The notes under the pieces are model-generated. The model saw only the letters and a list, made by a program, of their open reading frames with translations, had not been told where the DNA came from and made no database searches. Of a stretch of DNA of 64,000 nucleotides, positions 1 through 7,575 are shown one piece after another. Source of the DNA: an uncultured Sphingomonadaceae bacterium. Lineage in GTDB: Bacteria; Pseudomonadota; Alphaproteobacteria; Sphingomonadales; Sphingomonadaceae. The DNA lies in NCBI GenBank assembly GCA_947497455.1, contig CANMGU010000001.1, positions 62,001 through 126,000 of the forward strand. Reading direction: 5' to 3'. Each line of letters opens with the position of its first letter. Position 1 is the first letter of the stretch. Position numbers and translations under genes: made by a program.

Positions 1-911
1 ATACCGAAAAACATCTTGAACATATTCTCGTTCAGGAAGAAGTTTATGGAAGCGCCACTTTGTGGATCGGTCCCCTCGAAATCCAGGATGACCTTGTCGC
101 CCTCACGGCGCATCGTACATTTTATCTTGTAAGGACCAGCACCAATGCCATCGTCGCAGATATAGTCTTCAAAGCTGACCGGCTCCTCGCCAATCGCTTG
201 ACCAATGAGAGTTTTCATCGCGCGATGATTGCGTGCGAGTAGCTCCTGCGTTGCTGAAACATAAACATCGTCGCCAAATCGCTCTGCCATTTCAATGACC
301 CGACGCGCGGCGACGCGGCAGGATGCTATGAGTGCATTGAGATCGGCCTGACACCAATCCGGTTTTCTTGTCTGGTGCATGACAAGCTTCATCAAGTCCT
401 CATTATATTCGCCCTTTTTCCAAATCTTTACGGGCGGAATGCGCACGCCTTCTTCAAAGATGGATTTGGCATCTATTGGCATGGAGCCGACAACCTTGCC
501 GCCAATGTCAGACTGGTGCCCGAACATAGCAGTATAGGCTATTAACCGACCATCCTTGAATATCGGCAGCAATATGAGCCAATCATTATTGTGGCTGACC
601 GCACCTTCGCAGCTGTAGGGATCGGACAGGAAAATCATGTCGCCATCTTCCAATGTGCCATCAAACTGTTCCAGAAAGCCGCCAATAAAACTACCAAACT
701 GACCGACGATCATCTTCCCTGTGTGATCAGCAATCAGCGGGAAGGCATCACCCTGTTCCCGGATGCCGGGAGACATGGCGGTCCGAACAAGTGTCGCATC
801 CATCTCGATCCGTGCGTTGCGCAGGGCGTTTTCAATAATATCCAGCGTGACCGGATCAATGTCGATTTTCTCGAACGGCGTTGCATTGGTTTCAATGATT
901 GTTGCAGGCAT
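1..911 (-). CDS. hyuB: HyuB-type hydantoinase/oxoprolinase subunit B (partial, C-terminus beyond left edge)
   Basis: Reading leftward from an ATG at 909-911 gives about 303 uninterrupted residues running off the window; full-length members are about 550-600 residues. The start region (DPVTLDIIENALRNARIEM), LSDPYSCEGAVSH and the metal-site-like FGHQSDIGG are typical of the HyuB/acetone-carboxylase alpha family. These proteins pair with HyuA for ATP-dependent opening of cyclic amides (N-methylhydantoin, 5-oxoproline) or, in some relatives, ATP-dependent ketone carboxylation. The ATG follows the HyuA stop by one base with GGAGGGACAG just upstream, so the two are translationally coupled. The substrate cannot be decided from the sequence. 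Confidence 0.9.
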   Translation of the reverse strand, partial: MPATIIETNATPFEKIDIDPVTLDIIENALRNARIEMDATLVRTAMSPGIREQGDAFPLIADHTGKMIVGQFGSFIGGFLEQFDGTLEDGDMIFLSDPYSCEGAVSHNNDWLILLPIFKDGRLIAYTAMFGHQSDIGGKVVGSMPIDAKSIFEEGVRIPPVKIWKKGEYNEDLMKLVMHQTRKPDWCQADLNALIASCRVAARRVIEMAERFGDDVYVSATQELLARNHRAMKTLIGQAIGEEPVSFEDYICDDGIGAGPYKIKCTMRREGDKVILDFEGTDPQSGASINFFLNENMFKMFFG

Positions 912-912
912 T

Positions 913-2970
913 TTACTGTCCCTCCGCCAGATTGATGAGGATATTGCCGACTGCATCGACTTCACCGACACAACCTGTTTCGATGAGCGTGGTGGAGTCC
1001 ATTTCCACCACGATGGCTGGGCCTATAATGACATCACCTTGTTTGAGTTTGGCGCGATCATAAATCGCACCATCCTGTTCTGCGCCATCCATCCACAATT
1101 TGTGGTCCCGAATTTTGGCATCTGATGGATCGCCATCACCCTTAGGTAGTTCTGCAGCGGGCAGATTGAGTGACTGCCCCATCGCTACAGCACGCAGGTT
1201 CACAATTTCGTGCGGTGTGTCCATGTTGAAGGTAAATAATCGATGATGCTCTTCATCGAAGCGAGCCAATATGCCTTCGATACCATCCTGTTCGAGAACT
1301 TCGGGCGTGATCGTGAGAGGCACTTCAAAAGCCTGCCCAGCATAGCGGACATCGACTTCAAATTCGCTGGTAATATCCTCTTCTGCGACACCGTCTGACA
1401 GCAATTCTGCACGAGTCTGGTCGGCCATCTCTTTCAAAATACCGATCAATTCAGACGCATCCGTATTCGCGGCTAACTTTGAGAAGGACCGCGCCGTCTC
1501 CGTGCGCATCCGCGTTGTCGCATCACCTAAGGCGCAAAGCACACCGGGTGAAACAGGCGATACGGCTGGCCAGCTGCCCATAAGTCTGGCCACTGCGTTG
1601 ACATGCAATGGCCCGGCCCCGCCAAAGCCCATGAGGGCAAAGTGCCGCGGGTCATAGCCTTGCTGAACGGAGATCATCCGCAATGCCCCGAACATATTTT
1701 CGTTTACAATATCAATGATACCGCGCGCCGCCGCCATCAGATCGATACCCAATGCGTCCGCAATTTTCTGGACCGATTTTTTTGCGCCTTCACGATCGAG
1801 CTGGAAAGAGCCGCCGAGCAGGTTTTCCGGAAGATAGCCCAGCACGACATTGGCGTCCGTTACGGTCGGTTCTTCACCGCCTTTGCCATAAGCTACCGGC
1901 CCCGGTACTGCGCCCGCCGATTGTGGGCCAACGCGCAAGGCTCCGGTCAGTTCCGGCACATAGGCAATCGAACCGCCGCCAGCGCCTACTGTTTTAACGT
2001 CCAGCGAAGAAGCACGCACGGACAGATGACCGACCTCGGTTGTCCGAACCCGCCGTGGCTCAAGATTTTCAATCAACGCCACGTCGGTCGAGGTCCCGCC
2101 AACATCGAGCGTCAGGATATTTTTCAGCCCCGCATTTTTCGCTACCCAGACCGCTCCGGTGACGCCGCCCGCAGGACCGGACATCAGGATGTTGACCGGA
2201 TGCTCTTCCGCTTTTTGCGACGACATCAAGCCGCCATCAGAGCGCAGCAACGAGAAGCGCCCCGCCATGCCGGCATCAGCCAACTTCGCGCGCAGATTGG
2301 AGACATAGTGGCCTACCACTGGCCGCACAGCAGCGTTAGCAACCGTTGTCAGCGTCCGCTCATATTCCTGCATTTCGGGAAGAACTTCATGACTCAGCGA
2401 ATAGGGAACATCAGGCATTTCCGCAGCGACCATCTCGCCGGTCCGGCTTTCATGGGCACCATTGGTATAGGCGTTCATCAACGAGACCGTGACTGCTTCC
2501 ACGCCCTGTTTCTTGAGATATGCAATCGCGGTTGTGACGCTGGCTTCATCCAAAGGCCGCACCTCATTGCCATCAGCATCCATACGCTCTTTGACGGTTA
2601 CTGTATCTTCCAGCGCTGCCAATGGCTGAGGCTTGGGCCAGATAATCCAGGCGGCAAGACCGCCAGGTACGAAGCTTCGCGCAATCTGCATGATATCGCG
2701 ATAGCCCTCAGTTGTGATCAGGCCGACTTTTGCGCCTTTGCCTTCCAACACCGCATTGGTGGCGACGGTCGTTCCGTGCAGAAAATATTCGATTTCATTG
2801 GCTTTTACATCTGCATCGGCACAAATCGCGTTCACACCATTTAATATGCCTTCGGAACTATCATGGGGCGTGGACGGTGTTTTGGTGCGCCAGAATTGTC
2901 CGGTTTTGTCGTTAAACAGCAATAGATCGGTAAAGGTTCCCCCGACATCAACGCCTAGTCGATACCCCAT
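913..2970 (-). CDS. hyuA: HyuA-type hydantoinase/oxoprolinase (ATP-dependent) subunit A
   Basis: This 685-residue protein begins GVDVGGTFTDLLLF, the phosphate-binding start of the HyuA/acetone-carboxylase beta family. LHGTTVATNAVLEGKGAKVGL, a central MSGPAGGVTGA and LDVGGTSTDVALIE follow, as expected for the actin-like ATPase fold. Length is normal for a bacterial HyuA. It is followed immediately by hyuB and preceded at about 30 bases by an HMG-CoA-lyase-like gene, probably one leftward operon. Known relatives are N-methylhydantoinase, 5-oxoprolinase, and acetone or acetophenone carboxylase. The upstream ribosome site is only a weak GAGAGAG. Which reaction is run here remains open. Confidence 0.92.
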   Translation of the reverse strand: MGYRLGVDVGGTFTDLLLFNDKTGQFWRTKTPSTPHDSSEGILNGVNAICADADVKANEIEYFLHGTTVATNAVLEGKGAKVGLITTEGYRDIMQIARSFVPGGLAAWIIWPKPQPLAALEDTVTVKERMDADGNEVRPLDEASVTTAIAYLKKQGVEAVTVSLMNAYTNGAHESRTGEMVAAEMPDVPYSLSHEVLPEMQEYERTLTTVANAAVRPVVGHYVSNLRAKLADAGMAGRFSLLRSDGGLMSSQKAEEHPVNILMSGPAGGVTGAVWVAKNAGLKNILTLDVGGTSTDVALIENLEPRRVRTTEVGHLSVRASSLDVKTVGAGGGSIAYVPELTGALRVGPQSAGAVPGPVAYGKGGEEPTVTDANVVLGYLPENLLGGSFQLDREGAKKSVQKIADALGIDLMAAARGIIDIVNENMFGALRMISVQQGYDPRHFALMGFGGAGPLHVNAVARLMGSWPAVSPVSPGVLCALGDATTRMRTETARSFSKLAANTDASELIGILKEMADQTRAELLSDGVAEEDITSEFEVDVRYAGQAFEVPLTITPEVLEQDGIEGILARFDEEHHRLFTFNMDTPHEIVNLRAVAMGQSLNLPAAELPKGDGDPSDAKIRDHKLWMDGAEQDGAIYDRAKLKQGDVIIGPAIVVEMDSTTLIETGCVGEVDAVGNILINLAEGQ

Positions 2971-3000
2971 ATATCATTCTCTCTCTTATAATTTATCCAT

Positions 3001-3921
3001 TTAGGCTTCGGCCCTTGCAACAAGCGACGGCAAGGGGCGTTTCATTATCGTTTCGAACCATTGATTGGTAGAGATGGCTTTTGCCAGATCGACACCATGA
3101 TTGATTGCCGAACGGTCAAGCAAATTGATCAGGTCCTCGGTTGCGATATTGCCTGTTGCGTTAGGAGCAAACGGACAGCCACCAAGGCCTCCAAGGCTTG
3201 CGTCCAGTGTCGATACGCCAGAGCGCACAGCGGCCCATGCATTGGCTATGCCGGTATTGCGCGTATCATGGAAATGCGCGCGCATGGTGATGTTGTCGGG
3301 TAAAATTTCGCTGAGACGCCCGAACAAATCCTCAACCTGTCCGGGGACACCGACGCCGATCGTATCAGCGAGTGCGATTTCGAGCGGCTCTTCTTCTGCC
3401 ATTTCGCGTGCGATGTTCAATACGGTCTCGGGTGGGACATGACCTTCAAAAGGACAGCCAAAGGCGGCAGAGATGGTGACCTGTGCTTTTAAGCCCTCTA
3501 CCTTGGCAAAGCGGATCATCTCGCGATTTTCCCTTATACCTTGTTCAATCGTCTGGCCTTGATTCTTCTCACCGAATGTATCGCTGGCGACAATCACACA
3601 GCCGGCTTCGTCAATACCGCGCCTACCACCTTCCTTCGTGGCAAGTCCTCGCAAGACGCCGCGTTTGTTGAGGCATAGCCCAATATAGGACATGTCCTCG
3701 CGGTCAGGCAGCCCGGCGATGACGGCTTCAGCATCTGCCATTTGCGGAACGCGCTTAGGATGAACAAAACTTGCTACCTCCATGCGACGGATTCCGGCAT
3801 CGATCATGTGATTGATCAGACCCAGCTTGTCGGCAGTGGATATGATATCTGGCTCGTTCTGTAGCCCGTCACGCGGACCAACTTCGACGATATCGACAGA
3901 TATGGGGTTTTCATGTGCCAT
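3001..3921 (-). CDS. HMG-CoA lyase-like enzyme (DRE-TIM metallolyase)
   Basis: 306 residues. The VEVGPRDGLQNE start, AHFHDTRNTGIANA (metal-binding His and substrate loop) and GLGGCPFAPNATGN near the C-terminus (mobile-loop Cys) are the hallmarks of hydroxymethylglutaryl-CoA lyases. The family cleaves 3-hydroxy-3-methylacyl-CoA to acetyl-CoA plus a ketoacid or acetoacetate. I chose the ATG at 3919-3921 because the longer frame would translate through the TTGTATACAA palindrome. No Shine-Dalgarno is visible before this ATG, so it could be leaderless. The divergent neighbour is a CoA-transferase, a pairing seen again at 13.5-15.6 kb, so it probably acts on an acyl-CoA made by that transferase. 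Confidence 0.88.
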   Translation of the reverse strand: MAHENPISVDIVEVGPRDGLQNEPDIISTADKLGLINHMIDAGIRRMEVASFVHPKRVPQMADAEAVIAGLPDREDMSYIGLCLNKRGVLRGLATKEGGRRGIDEAGCVIVASDTFGEKNQGQTIEQGIRENREMIRFAKVEGLKAQVTISAAFGCPFEGHVPPETVLNIAREMAEEEPLEIALADTIGVGVPGQVEDLFGRLSEILPDNITMRAHFHDTRNTGIANAWAAVRSGVSTLDASLGGLGGCPFAPNATGNIATEDLINLLDRSAINHGVDLAKAISTNQWFETIMKRPLPSLVARAEA

Positions 3922-3925
3922 AGAA

Positions 3926-3937
3926 ATTGTATACAAT
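3926..3937. promoter_or_regulatory. ATTGTATACAAT palindrome, candidate FCD-GntR operator
   Basis: A perfect 12-base palindrome just before the HMG-CoA-lyase start, in the divergent gap with the CoA-transferase. A degenerate copy (TTGTATAGCAA) follows at about 3950-3960. The same TTGTATACAA core recurs at 5895-5904 beside the FCD-type GntR gene. Sites of the form GT-N2-AC inside an inverted repeat are usual for this regulator subfamily. Confidence 0.6.
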
Positions 3938-3984
3938 CCATGTTGTGCTTTGTATAGCAAAAGCATCATGCAGGAGGTTTTTTA

Positions 3985-5166
3985 ATGGCGCAAGGGGCAC
4001 TTACCGGACTCCGGTTGATCGAAATGGGACAACTTATTGCCGGTCCCTTTTGTGGTCAGCTAATGGGTGACCATGGCGCAGAGGTCATTAAAATTGAACC
4101 GCCCAAGGTCGGCGATGCGATGCGCAGTTGGGGGCAGGGAATACCACTTTGGTTCTCTGTCGTCGGGCGGAATAAGAAGTCAATCACTCTTAATCTGCGC
4201 GAGAAAGAAGGGCAGGAAATTGTCAAAAAGCTGGTCGAGAAAAGTGATTTTTTGCTCGAAAATTTCCGCCCCGGTACGATGGAAAAATGGGGCCTTGGCT
4301 ATGATGCGTTAAGCGCAATCAATCAGGCGCTGATCATGATTCGCGTCTCTGGCTATGGCCAGACCGGTCCTTACGCCTCACGCGCTGGCTATGGCTCTAT
4401 CGGCGAAGCCATGGGCGGAATGCGCTATATCGCCGGTGAGCCAGACCGCCCGCCAAGCCGAGCAGGCCTGTCTATTGGCGACTCGCTAGCCGCAACCTAT
4501 GCCTGTCTTGGCGCAATGATGGCGCTGCATCACCGGCATGTAACCGGCAAGGGGCAAGTGGTTGATTCCGCTATCTACGAAGCTGTGCTCGCCAATATGG
4601 AATCCACGGTCGCCGAATATACAGTTGCCGGCCATATTCGCGAGCGCACCGGCTCGATCCTTCCGAAAATCGCGCCGTCAAACGTCTATGAAACCAAAGA
4701 CGGCAGTGTCCTGATCGGCGGCAACCAGGACAGCGTCTGGAAGCGTATGTCAGCGATGATGGGGCAGCCGGAGCTGGGTGACGATTCTCGCTATGCTACA
4801 CATGTGGCGCGCGGTGAACACCAGACCGAGCTCGATGTGATCGTCAACAACTGGACCAAAACGCTTACCAGTCAGGAAGTACTTGATTTATGTGAAAAAA
4901 ATGGAGTCCCTGCGGGTAATATATATCGCGCCCCTGAAATGCTGGCGGATCCGCATTTCAAGGCGCGGGACGCATTGGTCACGATGGATCACCCACAACA
5001 TGAAAATTTCGTGATGCAGAATGTGGCTCCAAAATTGTCTGACACGCCAGGAAAAATCGAGACCATCGGTCCCAAATTGGGAGCTCATAATGAAGCGATT
5101 TATGGTGAGTTGCTGGGTATGGACAGCAACAAAATGGCGGATCTGCAAGATCGCGGCATCATCTGA
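3985..5166 (+). CDS. Class III (CaiB/BaiF) CoA-transferase
   Basis: 393 residues, the normal length for family III CoA-transferases. It shows MGDHGAEVIKIEPP near the N-terminus, LLENFRPGTMEKWGLGY, SGYGQTGPYASRAGYG and the acidic active-site segment RAGLSIGDSLA, with Asp166 as the expected covalent catalytic residue. Such enzymes move CoA between carboxylic acids. AGGAGG lies directly before the ATG, giving a strong ribosome site. It is divergent from the HMG-CoA-lyase gene across a gap holding the TTGTATACAA palindrome, and convergent with the GntR gene with one base between them. It probably activates the acid that the lyase later cleaves; the acid itself is unknown. Confidence 0.92.
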   Translation: MAQGALTGLRLIEMGQLIAGPFCGQLMGDHGAEVIKIEPPKVGDAMRSWGQGIPLWFSVVGRNKKSITLNLREKEGQEIVKKLVEKSDFLLENFRPGTMEKWGLGYDALSAINQALIMIRVSGYGQTGPYASRAGYGSIGEAMGGMRYIAGEPDRPPSRAGLSIGDSLAATYACLGAMMALHHRHVTGKGQVVDSAIYEAVLANMESTVAEYTVAGHIRERTGSILPKIAPSNVYETKDGSVLIGGNQDSVWKRMSAMMGQPELGDDSRYATHVARGEHQTELDVIVNNWTKTLTSQEVLDLCEKNGVPAGNIYRAPEMLADPHFKARDALVTMDHPQHENFVMQNVAPKLSDTPGKIETIGPKLGAHNEAIYGELLGMDSNKMADLQDRGII

Positions 5167-5167
5167 C

Positions 5168-5830
5168 TTATTGGGGTTTCGATACCGCCGTCATGCTGAA
5201 CGAATGAAATGCTCGTCGGATATGACTCGTCATCACTGATTTGGCCCAATCTTCATCTTTGGCGGTAAAGGCGGCAATCAGCTCGTCATGATCAACAGCA
5301 GACTGGTTGAGCTGAATCTTTGTATATTGATGTGCCGTTTGCCGGACCACGGGCTGCTCGACCAGTGCCGGCATTAACTTGCTTAGGCGTGGCGATTGCG
5401 CACATTCCAAAATCAGATCGTGAAAGCGTCTGTTGGCCTCCAGAAAAGACGTTATATCAGGTGGAGACTGGTTGACGGCGTCCTTCAGTTCGGTGTTGAT
5501 GTTGCGCAAAAGCTCCAGTGTCTCGTCGTTAATCCGGCGCGCTGCCCGTGCAGCGGCATGGGCTTCCAACATGGCGCGCAGAGTAAACATCTCATCGACT
5601 TCACCTTCGGACCAGTCGGCTACAAACAATCTTTTGGATGCGCTGCGAACAACCAGCATTTCGTTTTCCAACCGCCGCACCGCATCGCGCACCGGAGTCC
5701 GCGATACACCAGATATCTCTGACAACTTCTCTTCGGTCAATTGCATGCCCGGGATAGCCTGGCCTTGCAGGATGAAAGTACGGATCTTTTGATAAGCAGT
5801 TTCGGAAGCAGGCATCATGGGATCAATCAT
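5168..5830 (-). CDS. GntR-family transcriptional regulator, FadR/FCD type
   Basis: 220 residues. An N-terminal winged helix (about 8-72, with LSEISGVSRTPVRDAVRRLE) is followed by an all-helical FCD effector domain (from about 78; FTLRAMLEAHAAARAARRI and NRRFHDLILECAQSPRL). Family members are ligand-relieved repressors, often responding to small carboxylates. Two TTGTATACAA palindromes flank its neighbourhood: 3926-3937, and 5895-5904 in the gap just upstream of this gene's own start. Autoregulation and control of both divergent units are therefore likely. An alternative start at the following Met-Met pair is possible because no strong ribosome site is visible. Confidence 0.9.
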   Translation of the reverse strand: MIDPMMPASETAYQKIRTFILQGQAIPGMQLTEEKLSEISGVSRTPVRDAVRRLENEMLVVRSASKRLFVADWSEGEVDEMFTLRAMLEAHAAARAARRINDETLELLRNINTELKDAVNQSPPDITSFLEANRRFHDLILECAQSPRLSKLMPALVEQPVVRQTAHQYTKIQLNQSAVDHDELIAAFTAKDEDWAKSVMTSHIRRAFHSFSMTAVSKPQ

Positions 5831-5894
5831 ATTTGTTGAAGGGTTGGACTAGTCTTAGTCGTAGCGCGAACAGTTTCTGCTTGACGGAGCGATT

Positions 5895-5904
5895 TTGTAT
5901 ACAA
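5895..5904. promoter_or_regulatory. TTGTATACAA palindrome, candidate FCD-GntR operator
   Basis: A perfect 10-base palindrome lies between the GntR gene (leftward) and the racemase-like gene (rightward). It is the same core as the site at 3926-3937. Its position is compatible with repression of both the GntR gene and the rightward operon starting at 5935. Confidence 0.6.
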
Positions 5905-5934
5905 TAGAAGTGCAATAGGGAGATTTGTCAACCT

Positions 5935-6687
5935 ATGCCTGATCCGAAACGCATCAAAGTCATCGTTCCGATCCCGATGGATGAAGCCGGTGTTGCTGCC
6001 CGCGCTGAACAATTGCCCTCTGATTTTGTCCGCGACGGCTTCGCACCTGAATTCGTGGCCGTTCCATGGGGTGCCGCACTGGGTGACAGCTATCATGATA
6101 CGATGTTGATGGATTGGACCGTTTTTCAGGCCGGTATAAAAGCGGAAGAGGAAGGCTATGCTGGTGTTCTGATTGATACGGTCAGCGACAGTGGGATGCG
6201 GGCCTTGCGTTCCCGGCTTTCAATTCCTGTCGTTGGTCCTGGTGAAGCGGCATTTGCTGCCGCGATGATGCTGGGCAAGAAATTCACAGTGCTAACGATG
6301 TGGCCAGAATGGTTCCCTCTCTATGAGAAAACACTGACCGAATATGGCTGGTGGGAACGGGTCGCATCACTGCGATCAATTGAAACTCGCCCGGATGTTA
6401 CTGAGTTGCTTGCAGGCAAGGAAGAAGTGATATTCGACAAGTTGAAAGCCGAGGCTACGGCCGCGATGGAAGAGGACGGCGCGGATGTCATCGTGCTGGG
6501 TTCCACAACCATGCATCAGTCGGCAAAATATCTCGATGACAACCTGCCTATACCGGTGCTGAATCCGGGACAGGTTGCCTATAAGTTTCTCGAGACGCTG
6601 ATCGAACTCGGCCTGACTCACAGCAAAAAGGCATTTCCGGCACCTGAAGTGCCCAAAGATGATGATATCAGAAAAGGATGGTATTGA
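5935..6687 (+). CDS. Asp/Glu/hydantoin racemase-fold protein lacking both catalytic cysteines
   Basis: 250 residues. The overall pattern is that of the Asp/Glu/hydantoin racemase superfamily: PVVGPGEAAFAAAMMLGKKF in the middle and GADVIVLGSTTM near residue 190. Canonical racemases have Cys in an ACFGDPG-like segment and in VLGCTGM. Here these positions are Thr82 (DTVSDSG) and Ser190, and the protein contains no Cys at all. It is therefore unlikely to use the two-cysteine racemase mechanism; an isomerase, lyase or hydrolase role is possible. GGGAG precedes the ATG. It is the first gene of a rightward operon next to a TTGTATACAA site and close to HyuAB, which suggests work on a related substrate. 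Confidence 0.75.
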   Translation: MPDPKRIKVIVPIPMDEAGVAARAEQLPSDFVRDGFAPEFVAVPWGAALGDSYHDTMLMDWTVFQAGIKAEEEGYAGVLIDTVSDSGMRALRSRLSIPVVGPGEAAFAAAMMLGKKFTVLTMWPEWFPLYEKTLTEYGWWERVASLRSIETRPDVTELLAGKEEVIFDKLKAEATAAMEEDGADVIVLGSTTMHQSAKYLDDNLPIPVLNPGQVAYKFLETLIELGLTHSKKAFPAPEVPKDDDIRKGWY

Positions 6688-7118
6688 TGGCTGACTGGAC
6701 TCCAGGCATGGCAGGGCAGGTTCCGCTGCCTTATCCCTTTTACATCGATATTGTGACAAAGCGCTATTTCGACGGTGTCGATAACAAGAACATGACACAA
6801 GTGTTGAACTGTTTCGCGCCGGACGCGATCTTGCATGAAGCGACTTCCAACACAATCCACGAAGGTCGCGATGCGATCCGCGCGATGTTCGAAAAGCTGT
6901 TCGCGGATTTTGAGTCGATTTGGCATGGCAATTTCGTCCATATAGCTGACCCCGATACCAACGCGGTCTGTTCACAGTTCACGGTTTTGATCACCCCCAA
7001 TGGCGGTGAGCAATTGCGCTACGAAAATTGCAACCGTTTCTACTGCAAGGACCGGCTGTTCCAGCATGTTTTTGTCTATATGAGCGGTGACAATCTGCTC
7101 AAAGAGGGAGACGCCTGA
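6687..7118 (+). CDS. SnoaL/NTF2-like small protein
   Basis: 143 residues. The segment DIVTKRYFDGVDNKNMTQVLNCF followed by HEATSN...HEGRDAIRAMFEKLF is the usual start of the cone-shaped NTF2/SnoaL fold, which hosts hydratases, isomerases and cyclases or simply binds ligand. I chose the ATG at 6687 because it overlaps the upstream stop in TGATG; a start nine bases earlier is possible but adds only MVL. The next gene is a second member of the same fold, again with a TGATG overlap, so the two may form a heteromer. No function can be assigned from motifs. Confidence 0.75.
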   Translation: MADWTPGMAGQVPLPYPFYIDIVTKRYFDGVDNKNMTQVLNCFAPDAILHEATSNTIHEGRDAIRAMFEKLFADFESIWHGNFVHIADPDTNAVCSQFTVLITPNGGEQLRYENCNRFYCKDRLFQHVFVYMSGDNLLKEGDA

Positions 7119-7516
7119 TGCAATATGAACCCGGCCTTTCCCGCGCAGAGCTGATTGAATTCGCTACAAAATCCTATTTTGGCAATGTTGATGCAAAGAA
7201 CATGGATGCCACGCTCGCCTGTTTTCATGATGAGGCCCTTTTCTGCGTTCAGACCAGCTTTACCCGTCATGCCGGGAAAGCCGAAATCAAGCGGATGTTC
7301 GAGGATTTCTTCGGTGCTTACGAAACCATCATCCACCGCGATTTTACCTGCACCGTGGATGAAGCCAATGGACGGATTGCCGGCAGCTTTGTCGCGGAGC
7401 TAACCGACGCGGACGGCAATGTCACATTGCTCAACAACACCAATTTCTGGCGTATGCGCGAAGGTAAATTTCAGGAAGTCTATGTCTACATGAGCGGAGA
7501 GAACGTCCTCGTATAA
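7118..7516 (+). CDS. SnoaL/NTF2-like small protein, paralogue of the preceding gene
   Basis: 132 residues with the same layout as its neighbour: FATKSYFGNVDAKNMDATLACF, then a FTRHAGKAEIKRMFEDFF helix and a final VYVYMSGENVL that closely matches VFVYMSGDNLL of the upstream protein. The two genes are therefore a tandem duplication. The start overlaps the upstream stop (TGATG). It ends 59 bases before a TonB receptor. The fold commonly serves as a small hydratase, isomerase or binding protein; the specific role is unknown. Confidence 0.75.
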   Translation: MQYEPGLSRAELIEFATKSYFGNVDAKNMDATLACFHDEALFCVQTSFTRHAGKAEIKRMFEDFFGAYETIIHRDFTCTVDEANGRIAGSFVAELTDADGNVTLLNNTNFWRMREGKFQEVYVYMSGENVLV

Positions 7517-7575
7517 AATCAATGTGACGGGTCAAAAGATCTGCACATCATTCCATTCAGGGAAGGAAAAACAAC

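Noticed and set aside
1603..2844. Long open frame on the plus strand opposite hyuA
   Set aside because: It is a shadow of a well-supported gene in the opposite direction; the protein is Arg/His-rich without family motifs.
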